This document shows, piece after piece, positions 5,990 through 13,323 of a stretch of 27,508 bases of DNA. This stretch comes from a virus: IMG/VR virus record IMGVR_UViG_3300009528_000033, positions 1 through 27,508 of that record, one strand, 5' to 3'. The position numbers were made by a program, and so were the translations under genes. Position 1 is the first letter of the stretch. Every line of letters starts with the position of its first letter. The notes beneath the pieces were generated by a model. It worked only from the letters and a program-made list of their open reading frames with translations, searched no databases and had not been told where the DNA came from.

Positions 5990-6433
5990 ATGGTTGATGC
6001 AATTTTAGATAAATTGAAAAGCGTAACGAATAAAGATGACTTTACGACTTGGTATGCCAAACACGCGAAACAGTTGGGATTAAATCCCGATCCAGATGAC
6101 CCGAAACACTTTTACGATTATCGAGCTGCTTTCAAAGCAGGCGTGGAACCTGACGAGAAGGGACATTGGCCTGATACTTACAAACTGCCTGGACATCCAA
6201 CTTTACTTAGGGCAAAGGAGTTTTCTGAAATAGAGGCAATTATAGAAAAGGCTAAGGCTAGTTTTTTAGAAAATGAAGATTTACAACTGGCAGATTTAAT
6301 TGGTACTATTTCTGAGGATTTAGGCAATCTCATTAAGCCAACCGGGGAAGAAGAGAACGAGGCAATAGTAGAGGGAATTGCTGAAACAAAATCTAAGAAA
6401 TTAGCGACTATAGACCAAATTAAGGAGGAATAG
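5990..6433 (+). CDS. Conserved phage structural-region protein (DYRAAFKAG...GHWPDTYK motif)
   Basis: A 147-aa protein containing FYDYRAAFKAG and EKGHWPDTYKLPGHPT at residues about 41-72. This motif recurs in many phage head or ejection proteins as DY-RGAY-AG...GH-PD-YK-P-HPT; its molecular role is not established. The C-terminal half is acidic and helical (ATIDQIKEE at the end). It lies between portal and scaffold, spaced 1 base from its neighbour upstream, and its end carries the AAGGAGG site for the next small gene. A virion or assembly role is inferred from place. Confidence 0.8.
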   Translation: MVDAILDKLKSVTNKDDFTTWYAKHAKQLGLNPDPDDPKHFYDYRAAFKAGVEPDEKGHWPDTYKLPGHPTLLRAKEFSEIEAIIEKAKASFLENEDLQLADLIGTISEDLGNLIKPTGEEENEAIVEGIAETKSKKLATIDQIKEE

Positions 6434-6592
6434 ATGACCGAGCATGATAGGGGTGTTTTAGAGGTTAGTAGAAGCTTGCTTAAAAAGGGTGCGAATGAAA
6501 TATCGGTCGGAAGCAAAGTTAAATCTTATCGAAAAATCGCAGGTATTCTACGCAAGGAATTTCCTACTAAACAAATTAAAACTCATAGATAG
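6434..6592 (+). CDS. 52-aa basic hypothetical protein
   Basis: ATG 6434 comes directly after the preceding TAG and has AAGGAGG (6422-6428) five bases upstream. The product (SRSLLKKGANEISVGSKVKS, then KIAGILRKEFP) is basic and helical, reminiscent of a short DNA-binding or regulatory peptide, but matches nothing I can name. It sits between the GHWPD protein and the scaffold and ends 11 bases before the latter. The strong ribosome binding site and tight spacing support coding. Confidence 0.65.
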   Translation: MTEHDRGVLEVSRSLLKKGANEISVGSKVKSYRKIAGILRKEFPTKQIKTHR

Positions 6593-6603
6593 GAGAAAGT
6601 AAG

Positions 6604-7401
6604 ATGGATAAAGAGCAAAAAACCAATACCGTTGGTAAGGAGCCCCCAGAGGGGACACCTCCCAAAGACGCTGGTGAAAAGCTTATTTTTGGGAAGTATA
6701 AGACGATGGAGGAAGCCGAAAAAGGAGAGAAAGAACGAGAGACTAAATTTACTCAAGCACACCAAGAGCTTGCTGACGCTAAAAGAGAATTGGAAATAGA
6801 AAGACAAAAGAGCAAGCTAGTAGAGGAGAAGCAAGAGGAGATAAGAAAGGCTAAGACGGAAGAGGAGAAACAGAGATTACAGCAGGAGCTAGACCAGAAT
6901 TTAGAGAGAATGGGAAAAGAGTTTGCCGAGGAATCTAAGAAAGGCCCGGCGGCAATGATGAGGGGGTTTCATCGAATGTTTGATGCTTATGCTTCTACGC
7001 AAGGTTTCGTAAAGCGGGGTGACCTCAAGCGTCAAAGCGTTGCAGACCGAAAGCAAACTGATCTATTCAATAAAGTTCGGGCTGCTCATAAAGAGGATTT
7101 TGAGGAATTGGCGCCCAAAATGGTTGAAATCTGGGCGGGATTGCCCCCGGAGACCAAAATGCGTCCTTCCAAAGAACTCCTAGAGACAGTTTATCAGGCA
7201 GCTAAAGCTAAGAACTTGCCTGATGAAGCAAAATTAAGGGAAAAGATTATTGCCGATATGCGTGCTGGACACGGTGAAAGCGGAGGAGAAAAACTACCTC
7301 CAGGAGAGAAGAAATCGGAAGACGAAAAATATACTGATGATGTAATTAAGGAATACAAAAAAACAAAAGTAGTGTTATCGGAACAACCTAAGGGGGATTA
7401 G
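6604..7401 (+). CDS. Capsid scaffolding protein
   Basis: Scaffolding proteins template prohead assembly and are removed before DNA packaging. This 265-aa protein is highly charged, with FGKYKTMEEAEKG at residues 29-41, a motif typical of phage scaffolds. A long coiled coil follows (about 40-120, rich in E/K/Q/R with regular hydrophobics), then a helical C-terminal half (FNKVRAAHKEDFEELAPKM). It has no cysteines and an acidic/lysine end. Its position directly upstream of the major capsid gene is the usual one. AGGAGA precedes the ATG. No protease domain is visible. Confidence 0.85.
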   Translation: MDKEQKTNTVGKEPPEGTPPKDAGEKLIFGKYKTMEEAEKGEKERETKFTQAHQELADAKRELEIERQKSKLVEEKQEEIRKAKTEEEKQRLQQELDQNLERMGKEFAEESKKGPAAMMRGFHRMFDAYASTQGFVKRGDLKRQSVADRKQTDLFNKVRAAHKEDFEELAPKMVEIWAGLPPETKMRPSKELLETVYQAAKAKNLPDEAKLREKIIADMRAGHGESGGEKLPPGEKKSEDEKYTDDVIKEYKKTKVVLSEQPKGD

Positions 7402-7417
7402 AAACAATTTTCAATAC

Positions 7418-7463
7418 CCTCAAGGCTATGAGCTCTTCTTTGGAAGAATACCTCTAGCTGAGG
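7418..7463 (+). promoter_or_regulatory. Stem-loop in the capsid gene leader
   Basis: CCTCA (7418-7422) pairs with TGAGG (7459-7463), then after a two-base bulge GCTA (7425-7428) with TAGC (7455-7458), and TCTTC (7434-7438) with GAAGA (7443-7447) around a TTTG loop. It lies in the 113-base gap between scaffold and capsid genes. It could time expression or guard RNA ends; pairing is by eye. Confidence 0.4.
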
Positions 7464-7482
7464 CTGGAAAGTAAGAACTAAT

Positions 7483-7507
7483 CTCCATAAAATCTGAATT
7501 ATGGAGG
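7483..7507 (+). promoter_or_regulatory. Hairpin overlapping the capsid gene ribosome binding site
   Basis: CTCCATAA (7483-7490) is a perfect 8-bp complement of TTATGGAG (7499-7506), with loop AATCTGAA. The 3' arm contains most of GGAGG (7503-7507), which is seven bases upstream of the capsid ATG at 7515. When folded, the hairpin would hide the ribosome binding site, so it is a candidate translational switch, for example opened by ribosomes or closed by a bound protein. Confidence 0.55.
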
Positions 7508-7514
7508 AAATACG

Positions 7515-8741
7515 ATGGCTAGGGGAATTTATGATATTTTGACCGACCAAAGAACTTTGGATTGGGGAAACAAGATTCTCAATCTTGAACCTGATTCTGC
7601 TCCTTTCCTGGTTGTCTCCATGAAGCTCGGATCGGAAAAAGCAGTTAACCAGAAGTTCATCTCATTTGAGGATAGACCCTACCTGAGATGGTTCTATGTA
7701 GGAGAAGCTGTTGGTGGAGTCGGTAGTTTGACAGATTTGGATTTAGAGATTGCGGAAGATGATGATGACCACGTAGCAGCGGCAGCCTACATTCAAACGA
7801 GAGACCTTCTCTATGATCCTGTGCACGACCATACCATGCTCGTCACTAGTGTTGATTATGATACTGGCCGGATAACTGTAACCAGAGAATACGCTGGACA
7901 GGGAGAAGGAGCCGCGCTCTTTGATGGTAGGACGGCGGATGTCAGCGGTGATACGACTTCTGATACTCATACTGACCCTCTTGACGGAGATAGAATCGTA
8001 AAGGTCTCCAATGTCTATCCCGACGGTGGAGGCTCTGCGGTTGCTCGTGCCCTTGCCATGACTGAGGTTTTCAACTTCATTCAGAAATTCCAGCTTGCCT
8101 ATGATGTTGATGAGGAGACTATGCTTGCTGAACTCAAAGGCGGGCCTGAATTGAAGAGACTTCAGGCAAGAAAGGCAATTGAGCATCTAAAGGACATAGA
8201 ACTACAGCTTATACTCGGCGACAGGGATGCACGATACGAGACTGTTAGTGGCCAGCGAAAGATGGTTTACACCACGGGTGGGCTTCTCCACAGCGACATT
8301 ACAGTGCAGAGTATAGCAACGGCTGATTTCACCGAAGAGGCTTGGAGAAGCTTCCTGAGACTTTGTTTTGCCGTTGAAGGTAGCAAAGAAAAGCTTATGC
8401 TTTGCGGAGGCCAGATAGTTGAGGCAAACGATAAGTGGGCCATGGGAAGAGTGGTAATTAACGATAAGTTAAGTGCCATTATGGGAATGACTGTCCCTGC
8501 CTATGTTACCACTTTCGGAAAGCTCAACCTGGTTTACCATCCTTTGCTTAAGAACAGCTTTGAAGGTTACGGGATTGTTCTGGATATGAACTACCTGAAA
8601 CTCAAAGTTTATGGTGCAGCTACCCAGCTTCAAACTGGACTCCAGGCAAATGACGCTCAGGAGAGAAAGGACCAGTATCTATCTCGATTGGGACTCAAGC
8701 TCGGACTGAAAGAAGTTCACAGGATTTTGAAGGTTGTATAG
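7515..8741 (+). CDS. Major capsid protein, HK97 fold, SU10-like
   Basis: A 408-aa capsid subunit. Residues 1-55 (DILTDQRTLDWGNKI..., SAPFLVV, EKAVNQKFISFEDRPYLRW) match the N-terminal arm pattern of SU10/DUF5309-type capsids. The next part (HTMLVTSVDYDTGRITVTREYAG) matches their early beta insert with 'VT.V...ITVTR..GT'. EVFNFIQKFQLAYDVDEE corresponds to the 'NYTQIFR..VEVS' segment after it. GKLNLVYHPLLK and a basic helix-rich end close the fold. It follows the scaffold and a structured leader and is followed by a stable hairpin, as expected for the most highly expressed gene. The HK97 fold is likely; the SU10 subgroup is inferred from motif order. Confidence 0.85.
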   Translation: MARGIYDILTDQRTLDWGNKILNLEPDSAPFLVVSMKLGSEKAVNQKFISFEDRPYLRWFYVGEAVGGVGSLTDLDLEIAEDDDDHVAAAAYIQTRDLLYDPVHDHTMLVTSVDYDTGRITVTREYAGQGEGAALFDGRTADVSGDTTSDTHTDPLDGDRIVKVSNVYPDGGGSAVARALAMTEVFNFIQKFQLAYDVDEETMLAELKGGPELKRLQARKAIEHLKDIELQLILGDRDARYETVSGQRKMVYTTGGLLHSDITVQSIATADFTEEAWRSFLRLCFAVEGSKEKLMLCGGQIVEANDKWAMGRVVINDKLSAIMGMTVPAYVTTFGKLNLVYHPLLKNSFEGYGIVLDMNYLKLKVYGAATQLQTGLQANDAQERKDQYLSRLGLKLGLKEVHRILKVV

Positions 8742-8751
8742 TAGTAAATTG

Positions 8752-8773
8752 AGGGGAGGCTTCGGCCTCCCCT
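8752..8773 (+). terminator. Stable UUCG-type hairpin after the capsid gene
   Basis: AGGGGAGGC (8752-8760), TTCG loop, GCCTCCCCT (8765-8773): nine perfect pairs closed by C(UUCG)G, among the most stable tetraloops. Only two T follow, so it is a weak terminator at best. It may protect the 3' end of a processed capsid mRNA or lower readthrough into the next gene. Confidence 0.55.
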
Positions 8774-8798
8774 TAAACTAAATTGGAGGTGAAATAAG

Positions 8799-10319
8799 AT
8801 GGCTTTTCTAGATGGAGTTAAAGATTTGTATAAATGGATTTCAATTCACGAGGATCGAGTTGTTGCTATGCTGGATGAATACAGGAATGAGGATATTCCG
8901 TGGACGGGGACACATACATTTTCAGATGCGGTTGCAGCAATTAGGATTGGAGCCTGTGCCACTGGTATTGACTTCACGGGTGCACTAGCTACGGGTATCG
9001 CTTTCCATAATGCAACGTTGCTACCCAATGCTGGTAGAACGAATATAGCTATAGAAGTAGGCAGTAGGGCGAATCCACTTACTGTTACCATGCTCAATGC
9101 AAACTCTCAGAATTTCAACCCCGTTCAGATATGTGCCAATATAGTAGGTGCCAACCCATCGAGTACAAGCTCAGTCAGCCTGATTCGTATATCCTCAACT
9201 CATAGCGCTCTTGCCATGTCCAATCTTAGACTACGGCATATCAACTCCTATATGTATATCGAAAAAGATCTTCAGGACGCCTACGTTTATACTGGCGGGA
9301 TGGATTTCTACACCAACGCAATCGCAGTCGGTGGAGAAGCAGCGGTAATGAACCTGAATATGGAATGTAATTCAGCAGTTACAGGCAAGGTCAGAGGGCT
9401 GATAATCAACGTCTACGGAAATGGCCTACCTGCTACTTCGATAGGGGCCGAAGTAAGAGTTGATGGTTCGTCAGCAGCCACTTTGGGTGAAGGAATAAGA
9501 GTTTGGACTGTGGGTGGCAATACCATCACGACCGGTTTGGCTATTCGCGGAAATGTTACCCAGGGAATTGACTTTGCTGACGTGTCCTACGAACCAGAAA
9601 GCACCAAATCAAACTTTGCCATCGGAATAGGCGACAGAAACGATGTGCTTGTTGTTAATATGCACAACGCTGCTAGTCAGCACTTCGAGCCCATTCAAAT
9701 AAATATGGATTTCAAAGCTCCTGATGGAGCTCCGACTAGCACCAGCACAGTCAATATGATATATGCCAAACTCAACCACGATACTGTAGAAATGCCTCAC
9801 CTGCGGTTGAAATGTGCTGATTGGACTATCAATGTCGCAAAGAATATCAAGGATGCTTATGTCTTACAGACAGAACTGGATATCGTAGGTAATCGGACTA
9901 TCGCAGGAGAAGCGAGTGCTGGTGCATTCCAACTGAATGTTGGAGCTGGACCAATATCTGTCAGCTCAAGGTTAAGCGCTTTGATAGCTGTAGTCGTTGG
10001 CGCAGCCGCAGTGACAGGCAACTATTATGTTGCAGATTTCGGTGGCTTCACGAATGCTGCTTTGGATTCAATAATTCGACTCAATACCAGCGCCAGTGCA
10101 TCTGCGACTTCCGGTATCTTGATGGAGATTGATGGAACTGTAACTTATGCGATTGATTTCCAGGGATCGGTTTCAGATGCTTGGACCACTGGGGACGAGA
10201 CGGGTTCCGATGAACTTGGTGCTTTTGACCAGTATGTTAAAATCCCAATCAGGGTAAAGGGAGTTACTCCGACTCTGTATCTAATGGCTGCTGAGACATG
10301 GAAGGCTGTTACTACATAA
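8799..10319 (+). CDS. Putative virion surface/head protein with duplicated 200-residue domain
   Basis: A 506-aa beta-rich protein with a helical N-terminus (residues 1-35, LYKWISIHEDRVVAMLDEY). Residues 57-256 and 257-454 are two copies of one domain. Each opens with GIDF and shares the order ...GR..V.MLNA.SQNF.PVQI (99-111) versus VNMHNAASQHFEPIQI (287-301), then STSSV versus STSTV, LRLR versus LRLK, and KDLQDAYV versus KNIKDAYV. A third AIDF marks the end of the second copy. The last 50 residues (YVKIPIRVKGVTPTLYLMA) form a separate strand-rich cap. Expression between two stable hairpins and right after the capsid gene suggests an abundant virion component, such as a head fibre or decoration protein. 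No family name is certain. Confidence 0.75.
   Translation: MAFLDGVKDLYKWISIHEDRVVAMLDEYRNEDIPWTGTHTFSDAVAAIRIGACATGIDFTGALATGIAFHNATLLPNAGRTNIAIEVGSRANPLTVTMLNANSQNFNPVQICANIVGANPSSTSSVSLIRISSTHSALAMSNLRLRHINSYMYIEKDLQDAYVYTGGMDFYTNAIAVGGEAAVMNLNMECNSAVTGKVRGLIINVYGNGLPATSIGAEVRVDGSSAATLGEGIRVWTVGGNTITTGLAIRGNVTQGIDFADVSYEPESTKSNFAIGIGDRNDVLVVNMHNAASQHFEPIQINMDFKAPDGAPTSTSTVNMIYAKLNHDTVEMPHLRLKCADWTINVAKNIKDAYVLQTELDIVGNRTIAGEASAGAFQLNVGAGPISVSSRLSALIAVVVGAAAVTGNYYVADFGGFTNAALDSIIRLNTSASASATSGILMEIDGTVTYAIDFQGSVSDAWTTGDETGSDELGAFDQYVKIPIRVKGVTPTLYLMAAETWKAVTT
8967..10160 (+). repeat. Two tandem ~600-bp diverged copies within the 506-aa gene
   Basis: Copy 1 is about 8967-9566 and copy 2 about 9567-10160, matching at protein level (see the gene entry) but strongly diverged in DNA. 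This implies an old duplication kept by selection on protein structure. Confidence 0.6.
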
Positions 10320-10334
10320 TAGATTCACAGGCTC

Positions 10335-10355
10335 GGGGCTGGCCTTAACAGCCCC
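10335..10355 (+). terminator. Intergenic hairpin after the duplicated-domain gene
   Basis: GGGGCTG (10335-10341), seven-base loop, CAGCCCC (10349-10355). There is no T tract after it. It sits in the 56-base gap before the next gene and, like the one at 8752, probably acts on mRNA stability or partial termination. Confidence 0.5.
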
Positions 10356-10375
10356 ACATAAGAAAGGAGAGCTGA

Positions 10376-10756
10376 ATGAAGATTAAAGTAGGCGAAATTC
10401 AAGGTTTGGTGGAGGGATTAAAGTCTATCATAGAAGAGAAATTACCAGCCAAAGCCTCGTATTGGTTAGCTCGTGATGCAAGTAAATTATCAAGGGAATT
10501 GCAAACATTTGAGCAAACTCGCTTGAAAATTGTAGAAAAATACTGTAAGCGAGATAAAAAAGGCGAGCCAATAATTGATAAAGAAAATAATCAATACGAT
10601 ATGGCTGATATGGTTGCATTTCAAAAAGAGTTTAGAACCATAATGGACGAGGAAATAGAAATTGATTTAAAGACAATTGCTCTATCAGAACTTGGAGATG
10701 TTAAGATAAAACCACTTGATTTAATAAAACTAGAAAAGATTATCAAGGAGAATTAA
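10376..10756 (+). CDS. DUF1617-like phage protein
   Basis: A 126-aa helical protein. It resembles, by pattern, the DUF1617 family of phage proteins: a start of K(I/V)GEIQGL, then KLPAKASYWLARDASKLSRE, FEQTRLKIVEKYC, and a later ALSELGDVKIKPLDLIKLE. In other phages members sit in the structural or tail region; the function is unknown to me. AAGGAGAG lies just before the ATG. It is AT-richer than its neighbours. The call rests on remembered family pattern, not on a search. Confidence 0.65.
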   Translation: MKIKVGEIQGLVEGLKSIIEEKLPAKASYWLARDASKLSRELQTFEQTRLKIVEKYCKRDKKGEPIIDKENNQYDMADMVAFQKEFRTIMDEEIEIDLKTIALSELGDVKIKPLDLIKLEKIIKEN

Positions 10757-10781
10757 TAGGAGGATATAAAAGGAGCTTAAA

Positions 10782-11153
10782 ATGCTAAAAAAGTTTATCT
10801 TAATAAGCTTGATATGCGGGTTAGTTGTAACTTTAACTCCCGCTCTGTCAATAAGTGATGTTCCACCGTTTGATAGCTACAAATCCTCGGGATTGCAAAC
10901 GAGTGATGTCGCTATAAAGGCTACTGATGGGTATTTGGGCGCGGTGCTCATTATAACCAATGGCACCGATGATGTAACTCTCATTCTCTACGATGACCCC
11001 GATTCTGCTCATGGTACGGTGCTGTGGCGAGCTAAAGTTGCCGGTGGAGACAATTACGGTGGAGTTGTATTCTATCTACCCATTAGATTTGGCACAGGCT
11101 GTTGGGCTGACATTGAAGGGACTAGCCCAAATTACATAGTCTATTACCGCTAA
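10782..11153 (+). CDS. Secreted or surface beta-protein with N-terminal signal peptide
   Basis: The 123-aa product begins with a classic signal peptide: MLKK, a hydrophobic core FILISLICGLVVTL, and a likely cleavage after TPALS (about residue 23). The mature part of about 100 residues is strand-rich (GAVLIITNGTDDVTLILYDD, GGVVFYLPIRFG) with one cysteine, and resembles small beta-sandwich virion or adhesin modules. AGGAG sits six bases before the ATG. Virion proteins are normally assembled in the cytoplasm, so the export signal is unusual. It is followed by a second gene with a signal peptide. Confidence 0.75.
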   Translation: MLKKFILISLICGLVVTLTPALSISDVPPFDSYKSSGLQTSDVAIKATDGYLGAVLIITNGTDDVTLILYDDPDSAHGTVLWRAKVAGGDNYGGVVFYLPIRFGTGCWADIEGTSPNYIVYYR

Positions 11154-11164
11154 GGAGCATTAAA

Positions 11165-12190
11165 TTGAGAAAATGGCCTAAACGAGCTTTTCTTTCTATA
11201 GCACTTAGTTTGCTTTTATTGCCTACCTTTGCTTTGCCTTCCCATGCTTCGTATCAAGCACTTCGCTTAGATGGTAATGGTTGGGCTGAAATCGCCGATA
11301 TTGACCAGGCTGGCCTCGATATGGGGCTCAGTGATTTTATGATAGAGGCGAGAATAAAGACTGCTTACACCAGCGACTACCAAATGGTGATCAATAAATA
11401 TTTCTTAGTAGGTTGGCACATGTTTTTATACATTATCTCAGGTAGGCTCTCTTACACTATCGAAGACAGTGTAGCATACGTGATTGGAGATGATACAGGA
11501 ATTGTTGTTGCTGACGGTCGTTGGCATTATGTCACGATTATATTTGACAGGTCAGGGAATGCTGCTAGATATGCAGATGGGTCTGTAACTGGTACTGTGG
11601 AAGCTATTACCACTGTATCTACCACTATTGATAATGCCGAGAGAGTAATAATAGGCGCAAATAAAAACTCAACGCAAAATTTTAGAGGCCTTATCGATGA
11701 GGTGAGAGTCTGGAACTTTGGCAAGGATGGGCTTCCGACTCAGGAGAGCTACGAGGCCTATATCACTTGGCGAGCACAGGGTAGAAATGTATTTTTGGAC
11801 ATCTCGGAATACAGTAGCAATTTGTGGGGTCTATACGCAGACGCAGTGCAAACAGACCTGCACGATGGCGCTGGAACTGTTGCGGGTTTAGTAGTCGGGA
11901 AAAAATACGGCTATGTGACGGCAACTCCTCATACTTTAGATTACCAGGGAGGTACGCTGGCGGACGATGGAGTATTTACCGCAACGCATACCACAGGCAC
12001 AATTGCAAGCGGAGACGCAGATGACCATGTTCGGCGAGTTGGTCTGGTGGCTAGATGGAAGTTTGAGGGAGATTATCTTGACGAGGGCAGTAATGATAAT
12101 GATTTGACGGAGGGGGGGACAGGAAACGTTGTTGGATTGGGCTATACGCTCAAACGTGAAAAGATTTTATCACCTTTCTCGGTAAGGTAG
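11165..12190 (+). CDS. LamG/concanavalin-like domain protein with signal peptide
   Basis: Starts at TTG 11165 with GGAG (11154-11157) seven bases upstream, only 11 bases after the previous gene. Residues 1-30 form a signal peptide (MRKWPKR, core AFLSIALSLLLLPTFAL, cleavage near SHAS). Residues about 31-185 are a LamG-like jellyroll: YQALRLDGNGWAEI, DFMIEARIKT, DGRWHYVTIIFDR, and GLIDEVRVWNFG near the end, the usual closing strand. A second unit seems to begin at about residue 295 (GLVARWKFEGDYLDEGSNDN) but stops after some 45 residues. LamG domains bind sugars or proteins, so a cell-surface or fibre role is likely. A homing endonuclease gene follows 8 bases after the stop. Confidence 0.8.
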   Translation: MRKWPKRAFLSIALSLLLLPTFALPSHASYQALRLDGNGWAEIADIDQAGLDMGLSDFMIEARIKTAYTSDYQMVINKYFLVGWHMFLYIISGRLSYTIEDSVAYVIGDDTGIVVADGRWHYVTIIFDRSGNAARYADGSVTGTVEAITTVSTTIDNAERVIIGANKNSTQNFRGLIDEVRVWNFGKDGLPTQESYEAYITWRAQGRNVFLDISEYSSNLWGLYADAVQTDLHDGAGTVAGLVVGKKYGYVTATPHTLDYQGGTLADDGVFTATHTTGTIASGDADDHVRRVGLVARWKFEGDYLDEGSNDNDLTEGGTGNVVGLGYTLKREKILSPFSVR

Positions 12191-12198
12191 GAGTAACT

Positions 12199-12954
12199 AT
12201 GCCAAGAGGTTGGATCAAGGGAAAACGTCATACTCAAAAAACTAAGGATAAGATAAGTATTGCTAAAAGTGCAAATCCTACGAGACATTGGCTAGGCAAG
12301 GCTCGTTCTCAGAAGACAAAAGATAAAATAAGAGAATCGCTTACTGGCAGATTTGTGGGAGAAAACAATCCTATGTATGGAAAATCTGGTGAACTGTCCC
12401 CAGTTTACGGTAGACATCATACAAAAGAGACCAAGGACAAAATCGCTGAAAGTAATAGAGGAAAAACAATCTCAGAAAAAGCAAAACAAAAAATGAGTGA
12501 AGCCAAAAAGGGAGAACATTTATCACCTGAAACAGAATTCAAAAAAGGATTTACTCCTTGGAATAAGGGCAAAAAAGGAGTAATGCCTGAGCCTTGGAAC
12601 AAGGGTAAAACCGGTGTCTATTCAAAAGAGCAACTTAGAAATATTCTACGGAGAAGAGTACCGACTTCACTCGAAGAAAAATTTCAGAACATACTAATTA
12701 GCCACAATCTTCCCTATAAGTACGTTGGGGACGGTTCTTTCACGATAGGACATTACAACCCCGATTTTATAAACGTCAATGGAGAAAAAATAGCTATAGA
12801 AGTTTATGCTCGTTACTGGAGGGAAAAGAATGGCCTAGATGTTGAAGATTGGAAGAAAGAACGAGCATTAGTATTTAAAGAATTTGGTTGGGATGTTTTA
12901 TTTTTCGATGAGACCCAAGTTAATGAAGAATACGTTTTAAATTCAATAAAATAA
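12199..12954 (+). CDS. NUMOD3 homing endonuclease with Vsr-like (PD-D/ExK) nuclease domain
   Basis: A 251-aa mobile endonuclease. Several NUMOD3 DNA-binding units fill residues about 5-110 (HTQKTKDKISIAKS, SQKTKDKIRESLTGR, HTKETKDKIAESNRGK, SEKAKQKMSEAKKG). Two WNKGK boxes follow at 121-125 and 133-137. The C-terminal domain (about 155-251) looks like Vsr/EDxHD or DUF559-type restriction-fold nucleases, with TSLEEKF, NPDFI (D189), IAIEVYARYW (E201) and KEFGWDVLFF. The canonical ExK lysine is not evident, which fits the EDxHD branch better. It is very A-rich compared with its neighbours, has no intron signs around it, and is probably a free-standing mobile gene inserted in the fibre region. 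Confidence 0.82.
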   Translation: MPRGWIKGKRHTQKTKDKISIAKSANPTRHWLGKARSQKTKDKIRESLTGRFVGENNPMYGKSGELSPVYGRHHTKETKDKIAESNRGKTISEKAKQKMSEAKKGEHLSPETEFKKGFTPWNKGKKGVMPEPWNKGKTGVYSKEQLRNILRRRVPTSLEEKFQNILISHNLPYKYVGDGSFTIGHYNPDFINVNGEKIAIEVYARYWREKNGLDVEDWKKERALVFKEFGWDVLFFDETQVNEEYVLNSIK

Positions 12955-12972
12955 GAAGGAAAGGAGAAAAAA

Positions 12973-13323
12973 TTGGCTAAGTTTGTCAGTAATCAGAGAG
13001 GTTTCAGTGTATTTTTGGAGATGTTGCCGTCTGGCGGAAAATGGGCAGAGTTTACCAATGGGCAATACGAGACTAAGAATGAGGCTTACGCGGAGAAGCT
13101 AAGGAATGCTCCTAACTTTGGGCAGGATTTCTATGAGGTAGGGCGTGCCAAAGAAAAGCCAAAGGTAGTAATTGGATCAGGCGATTTATTTAAGTGCCCC
13201 GTTTGCGGTAAAACGGAAAGCAAGAAAGGTGTGCCGTTTGATACAGCACAAAAGGCACAATTACACTGCCGAATGGAGCACAAAAAGCAATACGCTCAAA
13301 AGGATATAGAAAAAGTAGCCTAA
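12973..13323 (+). CDS. 116-aa protein with C-terminal C2H2-like zinc finger
   Basis: Start TTG 12973 has AAGGAG (12961-12966) six bases upstream. Residues 1-55 look like a small mixed domain (SVFLEMLPSGGKWAEFTNG, then NEAYAEKLRNAP). Residues about 72-104 carry FKCPVCGK, then PFDTAQKAQLHCRMEHKK, giving CxxC...HxxxxH ligands as in a C2H2 finger. It probably binds zinc and may contact DNA or protein. It lies 18 bases after the homing endonuclease and directly abuts the next ATG. Function is unknown; a small virion-associated or regulatory role is possible. Confidence 0.7.
   Translation: MAKFVSNQRGFSVFLEMLPSGGKWAEFTNGQYETKNEAYAEKLRNAPNFGQDFYEVGRAKEKPKVVIGSGDLFKCPVCGKTESKKGVPFDTAQKAQLHCRMEHKKQYAQKDIEKVA

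Noticed and set aside
6178-6516. 112-aa minus-strand frame, and similar ones at 7743-8186 and 23838-24179
   Set aside because: They are antisense to well-supported genes, have no ribosome binding sites and show the Ser/Leu-rich composition of shadow frames.
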